NCBI GenBank assembly: GCA_902783825.1
Contig: CACZSJ010000018.1
Span: forward strand, 1 to 8,276
DNA: 8,276 nt
DNA from: Oscillospiraceae bacterium
GTDB taxonomy: Bacteria; Bacillota; Clostridia; Oscillospirales; Oscillospiraceae
Direction: 5' to 3'
The notes below the pieces were generated by a model that ran no database searches, had not been told where the DNA came from, and saw only the letters and a program-made list of their open reading frames with translations. Made by a program: the position numbers and the translations under genes. Below are positions 3,886-8,276 of the stretch, in pieces (the stretch's first letter is position 1; every line of letters begins with the position of its first letter).

Positions 3886-5807
3886 AAAACGAGCCCTACG
3901 AGGGCACCCACGTCCAGCCCGCCGTCACGGCGGAACGTCTGAAACAGGAACAGCAGGCCCTGGCCAAGGCCAAGCGGGCAGCCGCCCGGGAGGAGCGCCG
4001 CCGTCTCAAGGCGGCGCGCAGCCCCAAGGAGCCCCGCAAGCCCAAGGAACCCAAGCCCCTGCCCCCGCCCCGGCCTGTGAACCGGAAGCGGCGGCGGCTG
4101 TTTCTCGGCGCCGCGGTGGCCGCGGCCTTGCTTTTGGCCCTGCTGGCCTTTGTTGTGACGGATCGGAGCGGTGCCGCTGCCCGAAAACAGTATATGCTTC
4201 AGGCCGCGGCCAGCTATGAGGCCGGGGACTATGACGCTGCCCTGAGCAGCCTGCGCCGGGCCGAGGCCATCGCCAGCGACGAGGACTGTCTGCAAATGAT
4301 GGCCGACTGCTACGAGGCCCAGGGGAACCTGGAAAAGACCCTGGAGGTGCTGCGCCGGATGAACCGGGCGGAGCAGAGCGTCACCCAACGGATCACCCGA
4401 CTGGAGCAGCAGCGCCAGCAGGAGGCCCAGGCGGGCTACCTGACGGTGGCCGGGCGGCAGCTTCCCCCGGACACCCGGGATCTGATGCTGGACGGCCTGG
4501 GTCTGGGGGACGAAAGCCTGTTGGAGATCGCCCAGCTCCACGCCCTGAGCAGTCTTTCCATGATGGACGACGCCCTGACGGATCTGACGCCCCTGGCGGA
4601 GCTGGGAGGCCTGGACACCCTGAACCTCAGCGGCAACCAGATCCGGGATCTGACGCCCCTGGCCCGGCTGAGCCAGCTGCGCACCCTGTACCTGGACGAC
4701 AATCCCCTGACGGATCTGACGCCCCTTTACGCCCTGCACCAGCTGAGCACCCTCAGCCTCTGCGGCATTGAGCTGGACGCCCAGCAGCTGCATGCCCTGG
4801 CGGCGGCCCTGCCCGACTGCGTCATCCGCAGCGACGCGGCCAGCCCCAAGGTGACGGAGATCACCCTGGGCGCGGTCAGCTTCAAGTCCGACGTGACGGA
4901 GCTGGATCTCAGCGGCCAGCAGCTGCACGATCTGCAGGCCCTGGCTCTGTGCACCCAGCTGCGCAGCCTGGATCTGTCGAACAATCAGATCTCTGATCTG
5001 ACCCCGCTGATGAACCTGCCGAATCTGGAGACGGTGGATCTGCGCGACAACCAGGTCTCCGACCTGCGGCCCCTGATGGGCCTGCGCCAGCTGCGCAGTC
5101 TGGACGCGGCGAACAACCGGGTGACGGACACGGCGGCGGTGGGCGCCATGACGGGGCTGCGATCCCTGGATCTTTCCCACAACAGCCTGACGAATCTATC
5201 CGGCCTGCGCAAGCTGAGCAAGCTCAGCAGCCTTTCCCTGGACAGCACCGGCCTGTACGACGGCTCTCTGGGGGATCTGGAGGGCCTGAGCCAGCTGCGC
5301 ACCCTGTTTCTGGACAACAATCCGGGGCTGAGCAACGAGGCCATGGGTCGGCTGCAATCGGCCCTGCCCACCTGCTCCATCAGCTATACGGAGCTGGTGT
5401 ACACGGTGACCATCGGCGGCGTGGAGCAGCCCAGCGACGCCACCAGCCTCAACCTCAGCGGCCGGGAGCTGACGGACATCACGCCCCTGGATCAGATGCG
5501 CTGTCTGGAGACGGTGGACCTGTCGGTCAACAGCATCCGCAACGTGTACATCTTCCAGCACAGCCCCAGCCGGGACACCATCCGCACCCTGAACCTGTCG
5601 GACAACGGCCTGACGGATATCACGGGCCTGTCCGCCCTGACGGCGGTGGAGTCGCTGGATCTGCGGCTGAATCTGATCTCCTCGGTGCAGCCGCTGATGA
5701 AGCTGAAGACCCTGCGGCTTTTGTACCTGGGGGGCAATCCCCTGTCCCAGCAGCAGCTGCAGGCCCTGCAGGAGGCCCTGCCCGACTGCAGCATCAATTT
5801 GGACTGA
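3882..5807 (+). CDS. Single-pass membrane protein with TPR-like segment and three leucine-rich-repeat modules
   Basis: The protein has 641 aa. Residues 1-72 are highly charged and basic with Pro-rich runs, 73-93 form one hydrophobic helix, about 100-165 look like TPR helices (YEAGDYDAALSSLRRAEA, CYEAQGNLEKTLEVLRR), and about 186-641 are leucine-rich repeats of the 22-residue SDS22/internalin type (L..L.LS.N.I.DL.PL). With a basic N-terminus ahead of the helix, the repeats are probably outside the cell. No signal peptidase site, LPXTG or SLH anchor is seen. The LRR region has three modules, each opened by a beta-like 'T..G' cap and closed by ALPDCVI, ALPTCSI or ALPDCSI (309, 494, 632). The gene starts inside the stop of the membrane protein gene (ATGA), so both are made together. 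It is probably a binding protein. The ligand is unknown. Confidence 0.88.
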   Translation: MKNEPYEGTHVQPAVTAERLKQEQQALAKAKRAAAREERRRLKAARSPKEPRKPKEPKPLPPPRPVNRKRRRLFLGAAVAAALLLALLAFVVTDRSGAAARKQYMLQAAASYEAGDYDAALSSLRRAEAIASDEDCLQMMADCYEAQGNLEKTLEVLRRMNRAEQSVTQRITRLEQQRQQEAQAGYLTVAGRQLPPDTRDLMLDGLGLGDESLLEIAQLHALSSLSMMDDALTDLTPLAELGGLDTLNLSGNQIRDLTPLARLSQLRTLYLDDNPLTDLTPLYALHQLSTLSLCGIELDAQQLHALAAALPDCVIRSDAASPKVTEITLGAVSFKSDVTELDLSGQQLHDLQALALCTQLRSLDLSNNQISDLTPLMNLPNLETVDLRDNQVSDLRPLMGLRQLRSLDAANNRVTDTAAVGAMTGLRSLDLSHNSLTNLSGLRKLSKLSSLSLDSTGLYDGSLGDLEGLSQLRTLFLDNNPGLSNEAMGRLQSALPTCSISYTELVYTVTIGGVEQPSDATSLNLSGRELTDITPLDQMRCLETVDLSVNSIRNVYIFQHSPSRDTIRTLNLSDNGLTDITGLSALTAVESLDLRLNLISSVQPLMKLKTLRLLYLGGNPLSQQQLQALQEALPDCSINLD

Positions 5808-5832
5808 GCGGCAAAAAAACGAAAACTCCCGC

Positions 5833-5861
5833 TTCCTTTCTGCCTCGTCCTGTGCTATACT
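5833..5861 (+). promoter_or_regulatory. Probable promoter of hpf (extended -10)
   Basis: TATACT (5856-5861) is preceded by TGTGC, giving an extended -10 like the one at 2833. The -35 position at 17-base spacing is TTCCTT (5833-5838), a weak match. The promoter lies in the 81-base gap after the LRR gene and suggests that hpf can be expressed on its own, as expected for a stationary-phase gene. Confidence 0.6.
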
Positions 5862-5888
5862 GATGACACAGGAAAGGAGTTGACTTCC

Positions 5889-6440
5889 ATGAAATTTACC
5901 TTTGCGGAAAAGAAGATGGATTCCTCCCCGGATTTGCGCGCCTATGCGGAGCGCAAGATCGGCAAGCTGGATCGCTTTTTCCGGAACGAGGCGGAAGCCT
6001 ACGTGACCTTCAGTTTGGAGCGTGGCCGCTTCCGGGCGGAGATCACCATCCACAACAACGGCACCTACTACCGGGCCAACGAGCTGACCCAGGACATGTA
6101 CGCCTCTGTGGATTCGGGCGTGGCCGCCATCGAGCGGCAGATCCGCCGGAACAAGACCCGTCTGGAGAAGCGCCTGCGGGAGGGCGCGCTGGAGCGGGAG
6201 ATCGTCCCCGCCTACCTCCCCGCGGAGGACGCGGACGACGAGGAGTTCCAAATCGTGCGCAACAAGCGTTTTTCCATCAAGCCCATGTCCGCCGAGGAGG
6301 CGATTCTGCAGATGAACCTGCTGGGCCACGAATTTTTCGTGTTCCGCAACATGGACGCGCAGGACGCCGTGGCGGTGGTCTACAAGCGCCGGCAGGGCGG
6401 CTACGGCCTGATCTGCGACGATGGGCTGGACGAGGGCTGA
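5889..6440 (+). CDS. hpf: Ribosome hibernation promoting factor, long form
   Basis: The 183-aa product has the two-domain layout of the long HPF found in most Firmicutes. Residues 1-98 are the ribosome-binding beta-alpha domain (MKFTFAEKKMDSSPDLRAYA, ERKIGKLDRFF, VTFSLERGRFRAEITI) that occupies the decoding centre. An acidic linker follows (about 108-119). Residues about 121-178 form the dimerisation domain (IVRNKRFSIKPMSAEEAILQ, LGHEFFVFRN) that joins two 70S ribosomes into inactive 100S particles. The ATG is at 5889, with AAAGGAG (5873-5879) 9 bases upstream; an in-frame TTG at 5880 abuts the ribosome site and is rejected. The length is typical. It lies between the LRR gene and a zinc-ribbon gene, with its own promoter. 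Confidence 0.95.
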   Translation: MKFTFAEKKMDSSPDLRAYAERKIGKLDRFFRNEAEAYVTFSLERGRFRAEITIHNNGTYYRANELTQDMYASVDSGVAAIERQIRRNKTRLEKRLREGALEREIVPAYLPAEDADDEEFQIVRNKRFSIKPMSAEEAILQMNLLGHEFFVFRNMDAQDAVAVVYKRRQGGYGLICDDGLDEG

Positions 6441-6447
6441 GCCCTCG
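6431..6447. other. Palindrome with the hpf stop codon in its loop
   Basis: CGAGGGC (6431-6437) and GCCCTCG (6441-6447) are perfect arms, and the three-base loop is the TGA stop itself. No U-run follows. It may be a 3'-end structure or chance in GC-rich sequence. Confidence 0.45.
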
Positions 6448-6504
6448 GCAAACAGGCATCCCCTTCCCCTTGGGATTGAGATAAAAAGTATGGAGGCTAA
6501 GCTT

Positions 6505-6747
6505 ATGAAATGTCCCCGCTGCGGCAGTGAAATGACGCTGGACACCCATCGCAGGTATCCCCTGGAAATGTGCTATAACTGTGGCTATATGGAAGGGCGC
6601 AACATGGGCCCCGACGCGGAAAAGACCAGCAATTTCGCCCACCTGAGAGTCCTCAACTTCAACGAGACCGTGGTCTTCCTCTCGGAAGGTCTGGGTCTGG
6701 ATCGGCGCAAGGTGGAGGACTGGCTGGACGATCCCTGCCAGATCTGA
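6505..6747 (+). CDS. 80-aa zinc-ribbon protein
   Basis: The start is ATG at 6505, preceded by GGAGG (6492-6496) at 8-base spacing. An ATG at 6490 in the same frame has no comparable site. The 80-aa product opens with a zinc ribbon: Cys3-x2-Cys6 and Cys23-x2-Cys26 (MKCPRCGSEM, EMCYNCGYMEG), enough to bind one zinc ion. The C-terminal half (about 44-80) reads HLRVLNFNETVVFLSEGLGL and then a helix, RRKVEDWLDDP, which looks like a small helical domain. No DNA- or RNA-binding family can be named with confidence. It lies 64 bases after hpf and may be transcribed with it, then is followed by a GC-rich hairpin. The ribosome-related neighbours hint at a translation or RNA role, but this is only context. 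Confidence 0.82.
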   Translation: MKCPRCGSEMTLDTHRRYPLEMCYNCGYMEGRNMGPDAEKTSNFAHLRVLNFNETVVFLSEGLGLDRRKVEDWLDDPCQI

Positions 6748-6765
6748 GCGCACAGCAAGTCACGC

Positions 6766-6795
6766 GGAAGGGCGGCCCCCCGGGCCGCCTTTCCC
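6766..6795 (+). terminator. GC-rich hairpin between the zinc-ribbon gene and rsmI, possible weak terminator
   Basis: GGCGGCCC (6771-6778) and GGGCCGCC (6782-6789) pair perfectly around a CCC loop. The stem extends outward to 13 bp (6766-6778 with 6782-6794), using one G-U pair. Only TTTCCCC follows the inner stem, so termination would be partial and rsmI may be reached by read-through. No clear promoter is seen between this hairpin and rsmI. Confidence 0.5.
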
Positions 6796-6826
6796 CTATC
6801 AATCGAGAAAGGGCAAGGACAAGACC

Positions 6827-7702
6827 ATGGAGGAAAACAAGCTGGGCACCCTGTATATCGTCGCCACGCCCATCGGCAACGCCCGGGACATGTCGCCCCG
6901 GGGGATGCAGATTCTCAGCGAGGCGGATCTGATCGCCGCGGAGGATACCCGCCGCTCCATGGTGCTGCTCAACAAGCTGGGCATCCGGGGCAAGCTGGTG
7001 TCCAATCACAAGTTCAACGAATACGGCAAGGCCCGCTGGTTCATCCAGCAGCTGCAGGAGGGCAAGAGCGTGGCGGTGATCACCGACGCGGGCACCCCCT
7101 GCATCTCCGACCCGGGCAACGAGCTGATCCGGGCCGCGGTGGAGGCGGGGATCCGGGTGCTGGGCATCCCCGGCTGCTGCGCGGCGGTGACGGCCCTGTC
7201 CATCTCCGGCTTCGATCTGAGCGAGTTTAGCTTTCTGGGCTTCTTCCCCCGGGAGAACGCCGCCCGGCGCAAGCTGCTGGAGCGGATGCGCCAGGGGGAG
7301 ATCCGCAGCTTCGCCCTGTACGAAAGCCCCAAGCGGATCATGGAGCTGGTGGACTTTCTCATCCAGGCGGAGGCGGCCTGTCGGCTCTGCCTGTGCAACG
7401 ACATGACCAAGCTCCACGAGATGTGCTTCCGGGGCAGCCCCGCCCAGGTGAAGGAGCAGCTGCTGGCCAAGGGCAACTACGACAAGGGCGAATACGCCGT
7501 GGTCATCGAGCTGGACAAGGACTATCTGTTCCGCAAGGTGGAGCATACCGTCTCCCCCGAGGCCATGCTGGTGGACGCCATGGTCTCCGGCGGCCTGGAC
7601 GCCAAGGCCGCGGTGGCGGCGGTGCTGGCGGACGCGAACAATTCCTATTCCAAGAACGAGCTGAAGGCCGCCGCCCTCCGCCTGAAAAAGCTCTTCTCCT
7701 AA
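6827..7702 (+). CDS. rsmI: 16S rRNA (cytidine1402-2'-O)-methyltransferase
   Basis: The 291-aa product has the expected length and motifs of RsmI, a SAM-dependent enzyme of the tetrapyrrole-methylase fold that methylates the ribose of C1402 in the 16S rRNA decoding centre. Visible motifs are LYIVATPIGN (9-18), AEDTRR (38-43), ITDAGTPCISDPG (85-97), GIPG (113-116), FLGFFPRE (136-143), LYESPKRI (164-171) and NDMTKLHE (191-198). A helical C-terminal extension (about 240-291) is usual in this family. Two positions look unusual against the common consensus: 'IPGCCAAVTAL' where IPGPSA is typical, and 'NDMTK' where RELTK is typical. They may be lineage variants. The ATG has AAGGA (6815-6819) at 7-base spacing. 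Together with hpf it makes this a ribosome-related neighbourhood. Confidence 0.95.
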   Translation: MEENKLGTLYIVATPIGNARDMSPRGMQILSEADLIAAEDTRRSMVLLNKLGIRGKLVSNHKFNEYGKARWFIQQLQEGKSVAVITDAGTPCISDPGNELIRAAVEAGIRVLGIPGCCAAVTALSISGFDLSEFSFLGFFPRENAARRKLLERMRQGEIRSFALYESPKRIMELVDFLIQAEAACRLCLCNDMTKLHEMCFRGSPAQVKEQLLAKGNYDKGEYAVVIELDKDYLFRKVEHTVSPEAMLVDAMVSGGLDAKAAVAAVLADANNSYSKNELKAAALRLKKLFS

Positions 7703-7830
7703 GCCGGCGCCCGGCGCTCCGGCAACCCGGCGCCCTGCGCTCCGCACCCGGTTGGCCGCCCCCCCGGCAATCGGCAACCCGTGCACCCGACGCCTGGCAC
7801 CCGCGCCACTGGCCTCCCCACAACGAACAC
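7703..7830. other. C-rich spacer after rsmI, no gene seen
   Basis: This stretch is rich in C and contains short echoes of one another (CGGCAACCC at 7720-7728 and 7772-7780, and GGCGCCC/CGGCGC motifs). I see no ribosome site, open frame or promoter in it. It leads into the terminator between the converging genes. Confidence 0.5.
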
Positions 7831-7832
7831 AA

Positions 7833-7870
7833 GCCCCCGGGTCTTTTGAACCCGGGGGCCTTGCTTTTTT
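7833..7870 (+). terminator. Intrinsic terminator of rsmI
   Basis: GCCCCCGGGT (7833-7842) and ACCCGGGGGC (7850-7859) form a perfect 10-bp GC-rich stem with a 7-base loop, followed by CTTGC and six T residues (7865-7870). It stands between rsmI and the convergent SLH gene and would work best in the rsmI direction. The opposite side (CTTGTG on the minus strand) has no good U-run. Confidence 0.85.
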
Positions 7871-7898
7871 ACGCTATGCTCTTGTTTCGCCTTTCCCC

Positions 7899-8276
7899 TT
7901 ACGCCTTGCCGATCAGTTTGGCATAGCGGTACAGGAAGGACACGATCTGCCCCCGGGTACAGGCGTTCCCCGGCCCGAAGGTGGTGGCGCTGGTGCCCGA
8001 GGTGATGCCGTTGTTGTAGGCCCAGTTCACCGGCTTGTAGTAGTAGGCGCCGCCGGGCACGTCCGTGAACCCGGCGCTGCCGCCGGCATCCGGTCTCCCG
8101 GCCACGCGCCACATGAAGCTCACCACCTGGGCGCGGGTACAGGTGTTCCCCGGCCCAAAGGTCGTGGCGCTGGTGCCCGAAGTGATCCCCGCGTGGTAGG
8201 CCCAGAGCACCGGCTTATAGTAGTAGTCGCCGCTCTTCACGTCCGTGAAGGGGTTGTCGTAGGACGCAGGCTCCGG
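7899..8276 (-). CDS. SLH-repeat surface protein, C-terminal part (runs off the right edge)
   Basis: The frame is open from the window edge to the TAA at 7899-7901, about 125 residues. There are two SLH-type repeats of 60 residues: one beginning NPFTDVKSGDYYYKPVLWAY, with GITSGTSATTFGPGNTCTRA and QVVSFMWRVAG; the second GFTDVPGGAYYYKPVNWAYN, with GITSGTSATTFGPGNACTRG and QIVSFLYRYAK. These repeats attach secreted proteins to cell-wall polymers, and the pattern FTDV...YYY..V.WA...GIT.GTS.TTF.P...CTR.Q is common in Oscillospiraceae exoproteins. A third repeat probably lies upstream, outside the window. The catalytic or binding part, and the signal peptide, are not visible, so the overall function cannot be named. 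The true start is off the edge; a GTG at 8240 is internal to a repeat. The gene converges on rsmI. Confidence 0.88.
   Translation of the reverse strand, partial: PEPASYDNPFTDVKSGDYYYKPVLWAYHAGITSGTSATTFGPGNTCTRAQVVSFMWRVAGRPDAGGSAGFTDVPGGAYYYKPVNWAYNNGITSGTSATTFGPGNACTRGQIVSFLYRYAKLIGKA
7947..8240. repeat. 180-bp near-identical SLH repeat DNA
   Basis: The segment GTACAGGCGTTCCCCGGCCC (7958 onward) recurs 180 bases later (GTACAGGTGTTCCCCGGCCC, 8138 onward). High identity continues through the GTS-TTF and YYYKPV codons. The period equals one 60-residue SLH unit and points to recent duplication or conversion. Confidence 0.8.

Noticed and set aside
3438..5180. Very long minus-strand open frame (580 codons) opposite the membrane and LRR genes
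   Set aside because: It is the mirror of GC-rich codons and LRR/Pro repeats; it is low-complexity, has no ribosome site, and the plus-strand genes explain the region fully.
6421..6504. Upstream starts (6421, 6490) for the zinc-ribbon protein
   Set aside because: 6421 lies within hpf and 6490 has no ribosome site, while the ATG at 6505 has GGAGG at correct spacing and begins directly with the zinc ribbon.
5196..6545. Long minus-strand frame opposite the LRR gene, hpf and the zinc-ribbon gene
   Set aside because: It spans three well-supported plus-strand genes and their promoter and has no recognisable domain.

Overview
The window looks like a piece of a high-GC Firmicutes chromosome, probably a gut clostridium of the Oscillospiraceae/Ruminococcaceae type. 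This is inferred from strong AGGAGG-type ribosome sites, sigma-A-like promoters, a long-form ribosome hibernation factor, an S24-type repressor with an AAAGY cleavage site, and an SLH-repeat protein of the kind common in that group. It has two parts: an accessory, phage-derived left end (about 1-2775) and a core-like right end (about 2800-8276).

Left part. A compact minus-strand operon runs leftward: a 58-aa phage-type peptide, a 297-aa DnaD-like replisome organizer, a 76-aa coiled-coil-prone peptide, then the first 16 codons of a probable terminase large subunit leaving the window. Facing away from it is a plus-strand repressor (helix-turn-helix plus LexA/CI-type S24 peptidase) with a good sigma-A promoter. 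The divergent gap (1452-1977) is unusually long and structured. It holds a perfect 17-bp hairpin, a GC-rich hairpin, a roughly 91-nt imperfect stem-loop, a tandem TGTCGAA pair also found next to the terminase gene, and a set of GTTCGGTT half-sites placed like operators at both ends. The layout suggests a prophage or prophage remnant with its lysogeny switch. No integrase is seen, so the boundary is unresolved.

Right part. A clear extended -10 promoter drives a start-stop-coupled pair: a six-helix membrane protein with a Pro/Ala/Val/Gln repeat tail, and a single-pass protein with a TPR-like segment and three leucine-rich-repeat modules. Next come hpf (own promoter), an 80-aa zinc-ribbon protein, a GC-rich hairpin that may end transcription, rsmI (16S rRNA ribose methyltransferase), and a strong terminator hairpin. 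The last is the C-terminal part of a convergent minus-strand SLH-repeat surface protein that leaves the window. hpf and rsmI both act on the ribosome. The membrane/LRR pair has no function I can assign.

The points most worth following are the candidate repressor operators with the structured element between them, and the three-module design of the LRR protein. I saw no tRNA, rRNA or CRISPR array.
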